The translations under genes and the position numbers were made by a program. The notes under the pieces are model-generated. The model was not told the DNA's origin and made no database searches. It saw only the letters and a program-made list of their open reading frames with translations. From Dipteris shenzhenensis (lineage: Eukaryota; Polypodiophyta; Polypodiopsida; Gleicheniales), in assembly GCA_047967505.1 (NCBI GenBank), contig CM106539.1: a DNA stretch of 64,000 bases, one strand, 5' to 3'. Position 1 is the stretch's first letter. Each line of letters starts with the position of its first letter. Below, one piece after another: positions 9,845-21,844 of this stretch.

Positions 9845-11142
9845 ATGATTCCCTTCATGACTCTGCTGAGGCTTAGCTTGTTTATGAGATTATGCATGAA
9901 GGGTTTAAAGACACCCGCAAAGGTTTCAAAGATCCACTTCCCACCACTGGCATTATGGTGGAAGTGGATGATATCTTTGAACCAGTTAAGGAGTATGCAA
10001 AGCATCCCATTATGATTTTCTTCCCAGGACAGATGCCTGTTGTAGCAGATGTTGGGAATTGGTTGACTTGAACCCTAGGTGGTTCTTATGTCAAAAAAGT
10101 TCATTATGGAACAAGGGGCTTTTTTGAGATCATCATGGCTGATGAGGAGCACCGTCAAGTTTTGCTGCAGAACTCTCCTCTCTTCTATGGCCAGCAGATG
10201 GTCCATGTCCTACCCTGGTCTCCCACCCGGGATTATCAAGCATTGATTTGGCATCGTTGCCATGTTTGGGTAGAAGTTGTGGATTTTCCTCAATGCTTGT
10301 CTTCTCTTCTACCTAAAATTGCAGCTTCCCTCAGTAAGGTGGTATGTCCACCGCGACCCAATGGAAATTCGAATCACTTCTGCATTTTGTGGGATACAAA
10401 TCATCCCACTCCAGCTTCATATTCAATTACTATGAATAATGTTTCCATGGAGAGTGCCTTTTATAAGCTCAAGTGGGGCTATTTGCAAGTGCTTGCTTTC
10501 AATGCAAGCAATTTGCGCACATGGCTTCTGCATTTTGTGGGATACAGATCATCCCACTCCAGCTTCATATTCAGTTACTGTGAATAATGTTTCCATGGGG
10601 AGTGCCTTTTATAAGCTCAAGTGGGGCTATTTGCAGGTGCTTGCTTTCAATGCAAGCAATTTGCGCACATGGCTTTACAATGCCCTTCCCGAAATCCACG
10701 GATGCCAGTGCAAGCTGAAATGGTTCAGCCTTTGAATAAGACTGCAAATGCCTCTTCTGTGGTCAAAAACAAAGGTGTCAAACAGTTTTTCTCTGTTCAA
10801 GACAAAGGCAAAGCCCCGGCTGTCTCAAGTTGTAATGCTTCTTTTCATGTGTCTTTGTCCTCTCCACCTCACGGGAAGGGGAAAATTTTTTTGACTCAAG
10901 GATGGCAAACTCACAAAGTGATCTCCCCATGCGACCTTTGCCTTCTCGGACTTGGAGTGGTGCATCCTCTCATGGGAAAACACCTACTGAAAACTCTAGT
11001 GTTGGCTTGACTTAGGCTGCGGTGGCTGCAAATCGGACCTTGTTTCCTGAAAAAGAAGTTGCTACACTTTTGTTCTCTCCTCAGGCTAATGCTTCATCCC
11101 AGAGCAGAGGCCCGGACATTGAGGTGGAAATGCAGACGTAGA
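9845..11142 (+). pseudogene. LN3 ORF1 remnant (DUF4283-like, CCHC)
   Basis: Pieces in more than one frame cover the ORF1 RNA-binding protein. An N-terminal acidic stretch precedes a DUF4283-like region (PIMIFFPGQMP, then GFFEIIMADEEHRQVLL and SPLFYGQQMVHVLPWSP), a linker with PPRPNGNSN, and a zinc-knuckle segment (CFQCKQFAHMALQCPS, near 10640-10690). A CGA-to-TGA stop lies at about 10068; LN11 keeps CGA there. A 148-bp tandem duplication (10377-10672) repeats the segment before the knuckle. The C-terminal half is basic and serine-rich. ORF1 proteins of L1-type LINEs bind LINE RNA; this copy cannot be translated through. Confidence 0.78.
10377..10672 (+). repeat. 148-bp tandem duplication in LN3 ORF1
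   Basis: Copies at 10377-10524 and 10525-10672 share the start CTTCTGCATTTTGTGGGATA and end in CGCACATGG. LN11 has one copy. The unit length is not a multiple of three. Confidence 0.9.
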
Positions 11143-11183
11143 CAGCCCGTTAGTTGCTGTACATACATGTCCCATAACTGTAA

Positions 11184-12431
11184 ATATACTTGATCATCTG
11201 AAGTGTGTTACTCTCAATGTAAAGGGAATGTGTGATGGTCGCAAATGGAAACTCGTCTGGATGTATATCAGGCAATTGCAGCCTGATATAGTTGCTTTGC
11301 AAGAGCATAATCAGCATATGTATGCTGGTCAGATAGGCCATTTTGCTGGTTATGATATCTTCTATGCTGGAGAGCACTCCTTTTCTGGTGGCTTTTTTGG
11401 TAAAGCACGACCTTCAACCTGTTGTGGCTCTCAATGATCGCCATGGTAGATGGATTATTGTTCAATGCCTTGTTCAAGGGAAAATTTTTGACTTTGCATT
11501 AGTTTATGCCTCCCAATCTTCTCGTGATAGAGCTTTGATCTGGGCTGCCATGCATAGCTATCCATGGCGAAAACATGCCTTCATTTGTGGTGACTTTAAT
11601 AATGCCCCTCAATCAAGTGACAACACCTCAGGCCACACTCATATGTTGACTTCTGGAACACAGGCATGGTCTGATTTTTTGATTCAGTTGCACCCGGTTG
11701 ATCTCTGGAAGGAATTACAGCCCATGCTTCCGGGCTATACCTTTCAACGTAATGCTCAATCTTCTTATCGAGCATGCTTGGACAGATGGTATCAGGTTGA
11801 TCCGTAGCATTGTGATGCCTTTACTTGTGAAATTTGGGTTAATCATGCTTTCACACATTCGGATCATGCTCCTCTTTGGTTGAGGCTTTCCTTGCATGAA
11901 TTTCCCACCGACAGATTGCCTTGCCGAAGGCTTTTGCTGATTAATAATAGTTATCTGGAGCATGCTTACTTTAAAGCCTTGGTCTCTGATGCTATTCAGC
12001 CTCTCTCTCATCAGATACACATTGATTTAGATTATGCCTGGAAGGCTTTTGTTGCTCGGATGCAAGCAGTTATTCGGGATTATGGCAAATCCTATATGCA
12101 AGCCACAAGGGAGACTGTAGCACATGCCAAATTTACTTGTCAAAGTTTGACTGAGCTAGCTCATCTTCGCCCTTTGTCTTCAGAGATAAGAATGCTCTTA
12201 TGTCAGGCTCAATTCTCTCTTCACTCCAATGGTCGCAGAAAGCTTGCTAAATGGGAAACCCGATCCAGACAATGGGCTTTTTTGGATAAAGCTGCTCTTC
12301 CAAGCAATTTTTTAAGAGTTTACACTACAAAAGACAGGCTGCCAATATCTGTCGGATCTGGATGCTTGATGGTTCTTGGTCAACATCTCATTCAGAGCTT
12401 GCTGATTTATGTGTGCAGCACTTCTCCGCAC
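11184..12431 (+). pseudogene. LN3 ORF2 endonuclease remnant
   Basis: The ORF2 start is near LDHLKCVTLNVKGMCDGRKW. The apurinic-like endonuclease (EEP) motifs follow: QPDIVALQEHNQ, then after a frameshift at about 11395 FICGDFNNAP, and SDHAPLW near the domain end. A CAG-to-TAG stop lies at about 11806 (LN11 has CAG). The sequence continues through the helical linker (SLTELAHLRPLS, KLAKWETRSRQ) and then stops at the GT tract before RT. The EEP domain nicks target DNA for target-primed reverse transcription. The catalytic residues in the visible motifs look intact, but the frame is broken. Confidence 0.8.
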
Positions 12432-12451
12432 GTGTGTGTGTGTGTGTGTGT
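12432..12451. repeat. (GT)n tract joining LN3 and LN4
   Basis: A pure GT repeat of about 20 bp. The left flank is LN3 ORF2 coding sequence; the right flank is LN4 ORF1 coding sequence, which in LN8 continues leftward into real ORF1 and 5' UTR. Confidence 0.9.
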
Positions 12452-13587
12452 AACAATCAAGGGAAACCTCTTCCCCCATATCTCCTTCATCTGAAGATGC
12501 TTCCTATGTGTTTGATATGTTGAATGATGATTTTCAACAAAGTAGAAGGGAATGGAGTCAACCTGCTCCGGAACTCACTTACAAAATGAAGTTGCCCTCT
12601 CTTGTACATCCTTTGAAGAAGCTTTCTCAAACTGCAGTTATCATCTTTTTTCCAGGCAAAATTCCTTCTGCTAATGATGTGGGTCAATGGGTGAATTCTC
12701 TCCTAGGTGGATGCTATGTAGAAGGAGTCTATTTTGCCTCCCGAGGATTTTATGAAGTTCATCTTTTGGATGCCCTGACAAAACAAAAGATGCTGGAAAT
12801 GTCCCCTTTATTTTTTGGTCGACAAATGGTGCATATCATGCCCTGGTCCCCTAATAAGGACTACCAGAACAAGCATCATTGCCCTGTATGGGTTGAAGTG
12901 GTTGATTTTCCAAATTACATGAGAACAGAGCTTCAAGGTTTAGCCATGACATTGGGACAAGTCATCTGTCCCCCTCGTCCCACAGGTAATAAAAATCGTT
13001 TTTGCATCCTATGGGATACTGATAGACCCACCCCCTCCTCTATTGCAGTTGAGATTGAGGGTGTTAATTTGGGAAGGAAATATTTCACTCTAAAATAGGG
13101 CATTTTTGCTGGAGCTTGTTTTTCTTGTCACAAGTTTGGGCATCTTGCTTCAGAGTGTCCCTCTATCCTTCATCCACCTCCTCCAGCAGCTATCCCTCTG
13201 CCTTCTAATAAAGGAGCTCAGAAGATATATGTGGAAAAACTTGAGGCTAAAGGAGCAAAGCCTTCACTGCATACAGGGAGCCAGGCCAATTCAGCTCAAA
13301 ATAAGGAAAAAGGAAAAAGCAAGTTAGGGGAAAATAACACATCTTCTCACGAGGGATGGCAGACTGCAAAGAAGACGGTGCCTCTCAAACAAAGACCACT
13401 CCAATCTCGTAATTGGGATGCCTCTGCTCCTTCTCCAGGACAATCTTCTACCTCTCCAAGCAACCCCATCTCGAAGGCATGGGTTAATGCAGTCAAGAAA
13501 GGTCTTTCCATTTGTGAAGAAGATGATATTATCAGAGAATTGGATGCTGAGGGTCAGCAAGACCCTGTGGCAATGGCAGAGGCTTGA
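12452..13587 (+). pseudogene. LN4 ORF1 (DUF4283-like RNA-binding protein, CCHC)
   Basis: The reading enters in frame from the truncated 5' side (EDASYVFDML near 12490-12525) and runs to the stop after DPVAMAEA at about 13587. A DUF4283-like domain (AVIIFFPGKIPSANDVG, GFYEVHLLDALTKQ, LFFGRQMVHIMPWSP) is followed by PPRPTGNKNRFCILWDTD and a zinc knuckle with spacing C-x2-C-x4-H-x4-C (CFSCHKFGHLASEC). Between them a TGG codon has become TAG at about 13096-13098 (TGG in LN8). A basic, serine-rich tail ends the protein. The pattern is that of plant L1-type ORF1. With one stop and the 5' loss it is a pseudogene. Confidence 0.88.
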
Positions 13588-13639
13588 GGCCTCCCGTTCT
13601 TTTGAAGGAATGATCATCTCTTGTATATATCTTCATGTG

Positions 13640-16600
13640 TGCTTCTCTTAAATGTTTTTCCTATAATATATAGGGCCTTTGTAACTAGAATAAATGGAGG
13701 CTTCTATGGCATTATATAAATACAACTCACCCAGATGTTGTGTGTTTACAAGAGCATAATCAGCATTTTTTTGCTGGCCAGCATGGGTTTTTTTCTGGAT
13801 ATGATATATTTTATTCAGGATCTGAACAATTTTCCGGGCTGTGCATTCTAGCCAGACATGAACTGCAACCTTGGATAGCATATAATGATCTTAGTGGACA
13901 ATGGATGATCATCCAATGTATGGTTAATGAAGAGATTTTTGAAATAGGATCTTTGTATGCCTCTCAGAATTCAGCTTCCAGAACTCAAATGTGGAACTCC
14001 ATCAAGCAATATCCTTGGTCTTCAAATGCTTTACTTTGTGGTTATTTCAACAACTCTCCACATTGGAAGGACAATACCACACATAAATCTCATATGCTGC
14101 CCTCTGAAATTCAGCAATGGGAACATATGACATCATCTCTTCAATTTGCAGATTTATGGACAGCAACTCACCCATCAGTTATGGGATTCACATATCATCA
14201 TAATGCTTTTACAGAATATTGGGCCAGGCTTGATAGATATTATCTCATTCATGCTCAGCAATATGATGGATATACATGTCAAATGTGGACTGATTATTCA
14301 CAACAATTATCTGATCATACTCCGCTTTGGCTAGCTCTTTCTTTTGGTATGCCTCTGGATGATTTGCAGCTCTCCTCAAACAGGTATTTACAGGTCAATC
14401 AAATATATCTCACACATGAAAAATTCCAGCAAATGATCAGACTGGCCTGTATCATGCTCAGGAGAATCTGGCATTTGCTTGGACCTCTTTCACACATCGT
14501 ATTCAAAATGTCATAAAGGAATATGGAAGATGGTACATGGCAGAAACTAGACAGCATATCCATTGGGCAAAATCAAACAAGCAGTATTTGGTTCAGCTTG
14601 GTCATCAAAGATCTCTATCTGCTTCTGAGCAGCATTTATTGTCCTATGCTTCCTCTATAATAGATGCCAATGACAAACGCAGGCTGTCCAAATGGCAGAT
14701 CAGGGCTAGAGCTAAACCTATGCTAGATAAGGGCTGTTCCTCAAAATCTTTTTTTCGGAACTTACATGCAAATAGACAAAGCCAATCTATCATGAGGATC
14801 AGGAAATCAGATGGCCTTTGGACTCAGACTCTATCTCAGCTGGAGAAACAATGTTTGGATCATTTTCAGCTTCTCTTTTCTCAGCCATCTTTTCCTACGC
14901 CTCAGGTTGTTCCAGCTCGAAACAGATTTACTGCACTTGTTTCTCCTATTGTCTCTCCGCAAAAAGCCTCAATGCTGGAAATGTCTTTTACAGATGTGGA
15001 ATTGGATGAAGCTCTTCGGCATTTGGGTAAATATAAATCCCCTGGCTGGGATGGTCTGACGGTTGAATTCTTTGACGCCTTTTGGCCTGAATTGAAAGGT
15101 CCAATTCTGCAGTTTATAAATGTAGCCTCGCAACAGCAACATCTTCCCTCAGCTTGGAAGCATGGTCTGGTTAAGCTGGTGCCCAAAAAACCTCTATGTG
15201 AGACTATGGATGACTGGAGGCCCATCACTTTGATGCCGGTCATATACAAACCGATTGCCAAAATGTTGGTACATCGGATAAAGGATATCCTTCATGATGG
15301 ACTTCATCCCCGGCAATATGGTTTTGTTCCAAGACGGCACATACATGACAATATCTCTAACACTCTCATTGCAATGGAATATGCAAAATATACAGATCAA
15401 GATGTGTTGGTTATGCAGGTGGATGTGGCGAAGGCTTTGGATACAGTACAGTGGGATTATGTCTCTCAAATCATGTCAAAACTTGGTTTTGGGCCAAAGT
15501 TAGTTAATGTCATATATTGGCTCTACTCAGATTCCACTGCTCAATGCTTTATAGGGAATCATTTGTCTAAGTCTTGGACTCTTGAACGTTCAGTTCGACA
15601 GGGATGCCCTCTCAGTGCTCTGCTATATGCCATCACTTCACATCCTTTGCTTCTTTATATGGATCACATGGTTGATACTGGACAGCTAGAGGGGCTTCAG
15701 ATTTCTGGTTCACGACCCTTCATTGTTCAGGCCTATGCAGATGATTCATTCTTCATGCCAAAGAATAGCCCTTTGGAGATTCGCCTTTTGATGGATACCC
15801 TATCAATTTTGGGTTGGCGGCTGGTCTTAAAATCAACTTTCAGAAATCAAAACTCTTGCCTCTCAAGCACTGTGATTGGCATGCTACCCTGTGGCGAGGC
15901 CAGATTATTTATCCAGAAAACATAGTAAGACATTTGGGCTATCCCATTGGCTGGAAAATCAGCAATAAGCAACAAATGTCATGGGTGTCAAACAAAATTC
16001 AGGACAAATTAGAATATTGGAAGATCTCCACTTGGCCACTGCATGTACGGCTTCGAATTGTCCAGTCTATTGTTCTAGCTTATGTCTAGTTCTACCTTCC
16101 TCTATTACATTGGTCATCCCGAGATCTCACCTCCTTTATGTCTCAAGCCATGGAGATTTTTTGGAAAACAAAGCTTCATAAAAAAGCTTTACGGCTGCTC
16201 AAAATGGATATGCTTTGTTCACCAAGAATGCATGGTGGTTTGAATATAATCAACATCCAATTTGATGTGTTGGCAAGAAAGATCACTATGCTCAAGACAT
16301 TTTTTCAACAAGAGCAGCCTTGGTCCAGGACAGATGACCACAAATGCTTATGGACATTGGCTAGTTGATCCATCGGAAGTAGTACTAGGCAAATTTCAAG
16401 GTAAAATACCTCGCTGTCCATTTTCTAATTCCTTGATACAGGATTGGAAGCAAGTACTCTCGCACATCAAATGGTCTCCCCTTCCTACTTCTACAGATTC
16501 CTCACTCAGAATGGAAAGTATTCATTGGAGTGTTGTGTTCTCTCCCCTTGCAGCTCAACAACCCATCAGAGCTTATAATCTTATGAAAATGGGTATCCAT

Positions 16601-17396
16601 TTCATTGATGATGTAGTAGATATGCAAGGAAATATCCTCACTTGTCCAGTAGCATGTCGACAATACAATCTGGGGATGCATCATAGACCTATATGGAAAG
16701 CTATTGCTGATCTCTTACTCCCTCTGGTTCCGATACCGACATTGAATGTCAGAGACAGGCTTCAAGATTGGCACCTCCAGTCTTCAAATACAAGCATCTC
16801 CTCTAAGCCTTTGCATTTATTGACTTCTATATAGGCTTATCGATTGATATTACCTCCTCCTTGGATTGCCCATCATGCTAATTCTCTATGGCATTTGAAC
16901 AAGTCATTAGCCTGGTGGAAGGGAAAATTGCAATTGACATGAAAGTTGAAAATGCCATTGAAGGAACGTCTATTTTTATGGAGATGTATTGTTGGTATTC
17001 TTCCGGTAGGGGTGAAATTGGCTCAAAGGCGGATAGCTTCACCTCTTTGTCCAAGATGTCATCTTACTTCTGTGGTCTTGTTCACATTCCAGAAACCTTC
17101 TCGACAGAATCTCCTATTTCTTATCTCTCAGATTTCCAGCACACAGGTTCTCCAGGTTTTTCTGGATGTATGGCAAACTATCAGCATCTCTGTCACAGTA
17201 TTCTCTTTTCTTCCACTGGATCAGATACTGGGCCTTATGGACCCTCTGGTTGCAGCGTAATCAAGCATATCTAAATTCTCCCCTTCAGCATCCATATGAG
17301 TTCTTCCGAGACTCATTGCGGCAATCGTTATATGATGCCTTACATGAGGAAGATTTGGATGTCTCTTGTATTCAACTTTTCTTTTACTGCTTCTGA
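13640..17396 (+). pseudogene. LN4 ORF2 (endonuclease, reverse transcriptase, zf-RVT)
   Basis: Domains in order: EEP endonuclease (13690-14340; CLQEHNQHF, GSLYASQNS, LLCGYFNNSP, SDHTPLW), helical linker, RT (about 14950-15950; SPGWDGLTVEFF, DDWRPITLMPV, VDVAKALDTVQWD, RQGCPLSALLYA, AQ-type QAYADDSFF), connection region and C-terminal zf-RVT (about 16960-17150, with RIASPLCPRCH). The endonuclease motif GDFNN seen in the relatives is GYFNN here, so a likely catalytic or metal-binding aspartate is lost. Frameshifts occur near 14440, 15810, 16330, 16830 and 17080, and CAG-to-TAG stops at about 16087 and 16832. ORF2 ends just before 17396. Confidence 0.88.
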
Positions 17397-17482
17397 TGCA
17401 AAGGGCTTTGGCTCTCTTTTGAGCACTGCCCAGATGTAAATGAAAGTTTCGTAATGTAAATATCTTGGTTTCACAAAAAAAA

Positions 17483-17578
17483 GTGTGTGTATGTATGTAT
17501 GTGGGTTTACCAAAAAAAAAAAAGTGTGTATGTATGTATGTATGTATGTATGTATATGTCTATGTGTGTGCGCATGTG
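17483..17578 (+). repeat. GT/GTAT microsatellite with a tail-only LINE insertion
   Basis: After the LN4 tail the sequence is GTGTGT plus (GTAT)n. At about 17502-17523 it is interrupted by GGTTTACC and twelve A residues, then the GTGTGTATGT repeat resumes to about 17578. The interruption looks like the last about 20 bp of a LINE (compare GGTTTCACC plus A-run in its neighbours). Confidence 0.7.
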
Positions 17579-18959
17579 CAAACATTTCGTGGCTCAAGCA
17601 TATGCAAGTTACTCTTTCTTCTTTCCACACAACACTTAGTCGGATAGGCCCTCCATCATAAATGCTTTTTCATATTAATTTTCAAAAGTCAAAGCTTTTT
17701 CCTCAGACTGCAAAGATTGGCATGAGCTATCGTGGCCGGGTCATATTTTGGAACCAGGACAAATAGTATGGCACTTAGGATATCCAATTGGCTGGTATAT
17801 ATCTTTAAAGGAGGAAACCTCTTGGGTGATGCAAAGCATACCACAAAAGTTAGATTACTGGAAGCTCTGTACTTGGCCGCTGCATGTAGGCCTGCACATC
17901 ACACAAGCAATCATCATGGCTTATATGCAGTTCCAATTGCCGCTAATACCATGGGAAAAGAAAACATTGGATGCTTTCATGTCACAAGCAAGAATACCTT
18001 CGGAAAACAAGAAACGACAAGAAAGCTCTTCGTCTTTTGAAAGTGGAGCTGGTTTGTTCTCCAAACATGCATGAAGGGCTCAACATTTTAAGCATACACT
18101 ATCATTTCATTCCTCGGAAAGCTACCATGCTACGTATTTTTGCAGCTCAGAAAGAACCATGGACACAAATGCTGGCTGGGATGTGCACTAAGGTTTCTAC
18201 ACATGCTTTTGGTAACTCGGAAACCACTTTCTAAGATTTTCTTATGGGTTCATTGCAAGGAATATTCCTGGCTGTCCTTTCACTATCCGATTGATTGCTG
18301 TTTGGCAAGTAATTTTGCAATACATCCTCTGGTCTAGACGTCCACCGGATATGGGAAATAGTATGGCATTGGAGAGTATACATTGGAGTAAGCTCTTTCC
18401 TACACCTATGGCTGTGGTAGAGCCCAAAAAGACATATTTTCTTGCATGCAAAGGTGTCAAATATGTGTAGGATGTGATTCAAGATGATGGTACTTTCATG
18501 TCCTTTCAGATAGCAGATAGGCATTATGCTTTGAGCACGCACTCCAAGCGTATTTGGCACAAGCTGCGGGAGTTAATTCAGTCATTCCTCCTGATTTCTC
18601 GTCTTCAGGTACAAGGTAGACTGGAGGATTGGAAACTTGCAAGACTAGAGACTGGTTGCCAGGACCTGCCGATGATGAAACTGACAGTAGTGAGAGCTTG
18701 TCGGCTACTAATCCCCCCCACCGTGGATACAGCATCATGGCAATGAACTTTGGCGGTTGAATAAACCTCTCAAATAGTGGACAAGATCGTATCATATGGA
18801 AGAATGGGCTTCCACTAAAGCAAAAGGTCTTCATGTGGCGGTGTTTTCCCACTGCTTCTAGCTGCCACACTTGCTGGTAGCGATTGTAAATACCTAGATG
18901 AATCCAGGAGCGATTGTAAAGTGCATTCATTAATTGATTCAGTGGTTTCACCAAAAAAA
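17579..18959 (+). mobile_element. 5'-truncated LINE LN5
   Basis: This LINE fragment starts after the GTAT tract and covers RT palm/thumb onward. VWHLGYPIGWYIS (about 17770-17810) corresponds to VRHLGYPIGW of LN4 and LN6, followed by the connection region (KLDYWKLCTWPLHV) and a poorly kept C-terminal part. Frames switch many times. The region before the poly(A) (18953-18959) has GTGGTTTCACC as in other copies, then GTGTGTGATG. It differs more from the Y-family (LN4/6/8) than they do from each other and may belong to another family. Confidence 0.7.
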
Positions 18960-20684
<1,725 letters not shown>

Positions 20685-20987
20685 CTTGTTTGGCGATCAT
20701 TATCGGTAGTATCAGCTCCACGCTCACTGCCAGCCAGATCAATAAACGAAAACTTTCCAACCAATCTGCCTCCCCTCTCCTCCTTCTTATTGGAATGCTT
20801 TTTTATCACCAGCTGAAGAATTGCATGGGACCTCGAGGACTCTTCATTTGCTCCAGTTGATCCTGTACTCCGTGATGCATTTCCCTTTTCAATGTAGTCT
20901 TTCACAAGGTCTACATCTGAGACAGCAAATTCTTTCAAGCCTACAATGCAGACTTGTTGGCGTCCATCTTCTCGCATACAAAGCTTT
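20685..20987 (-). CDS. Kinesin-13 exon, switch I and switch II
   Basis: The exon is 303 bp, phase 2 in and phase 2 out. It begins KLCMREDGRQQVCIVGL and contains switch I as NEESSRSHA and switch II as FIDLAGSERG, the two nucleotide-sensing loops of the kinesin motor. It ends TTDNDRQT plus AG of an arginine. A low-complexity serine/glycine/threonine stretch precedes switch I, as in other plant kinesin-13 proteins. The acceptor CTGCAG precedes 20987 and the donor GTGATG follows 20685. The next intron is only 96 bp, in sharp contrast to the 33-kb intron upstream. Confidence 0.95.
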
Positions 20988-21330
20988 CTGCAGAGTTACA
21001 GCGAATCATTACATTTACATCCCTGCTTAAGGTTTGCATCCATCCAATCTTACAGCTTACAACCATCTTCTAATATTAGAACCACACCTTTCATTCAGTG
21101 GCAATCCAAAAACAAAGAAATACAGCACAAACACACCATATAAGCCCCCAAGGGAAAGTTGGTGAGCTCACCACCCAGCCATAGGTTTGGTACCTTGAAC
21201 ATGACGTCTAGACCACCAAGCAAGCTATGCACTTGATAGTGAAAACATGTGTTCCCATATCACATGTCCCTTCCACCTAGCTAACTTGTAAAGTAGATAG
21301 GGAGATACCTTACCCAACCAAGGCTACCTT

Positions 21331-21844
21331 ATACATACACAAATATATACATATATATACATATATAGATATAGATATAGATACATATATATACATATAT
21401 ATATACATATATAGATATACATATACATATACATACATATACATATATATATACATATATATAGATATAGATATAGATATAGATATACATACATATACAT
21501 ATATATATACATATATATAGATATAGATATAGATATAGATATACATACATATACATATAGATATATATATATATATACATACATATATATACATAGATAT
21601 CTATATACAAACATAGATATACATATACATATATACAAACATAGATATATGTACATATACATATATACATAGAGATATATATATATATACATATATAGAG
21701 ATATATACATATACATATATAAAGATATATACATATACATATATATACATTTATAGAGATATATACATATACATATATATACATTTATAGAGATATATAT
21801 ACATATACATACATACACATAGTGTGAGTGTGTGTGTGTGTGTG
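21331..21844. repeat. AT-rich (TATACA/TATAGA)n microsatellite ending in (GT)n
   Basis: About 490 bp of ATACAT, ATATAC and ATAGAT units form a compound microsatellite. It turns into CACATAGTGTGAG and then a GT tract (about 21823-21844), in which LINE LN6 starts. Long open frames across it are artefacts of low complexity (Y, I, M and C only). It lies 340 bp from the acceptor of the switch I/II exon. Confidence 0.9.

Larger units (their letters stand above)
9526..12431 (+). mobile_element. LINE LN3, 5' region to mid ORF2, cut at a GT tract
   Basis: This plus-strand LINE holds a 5' region with CCGTACA repeats, a frameshifted ORF1 (DUF4283-like plus CCHC) and the endonuclease half of ORF2. It is closest to LN11 (31553-34525). 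Instead of continuing into RT it stops at 12431, where a pure (GT)n tract of 20 bp joins it to LN4. A target-primed insertion normally loses the 5' side, not the 3' side, so this end is better explained by recombination or deletion at the GT tract. It starts directly beside the gypsy LTR. Confidence 0.8.
12452..17482 (+). mobile_element. LINE LN4, nearly full length
   Basis: This is the most complete L1-type LINE in the window. It begins inside the N-terminal part of ORF1 right after a GT tract, carries ORF1 with CCHC, ORF2 with EEP, RT and zf-RVT, a short 3' UTR and a poly(A) tail (17475-17482), followed by GT/GTAT repeats. It is a close relative of LN6 and LN8. Comparison among the three shows base substitutions, small indels and premature stops in each. 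LN4 lacks the 5' UTR and about the first 40 codons of ORF1. Confidence 0.9.
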
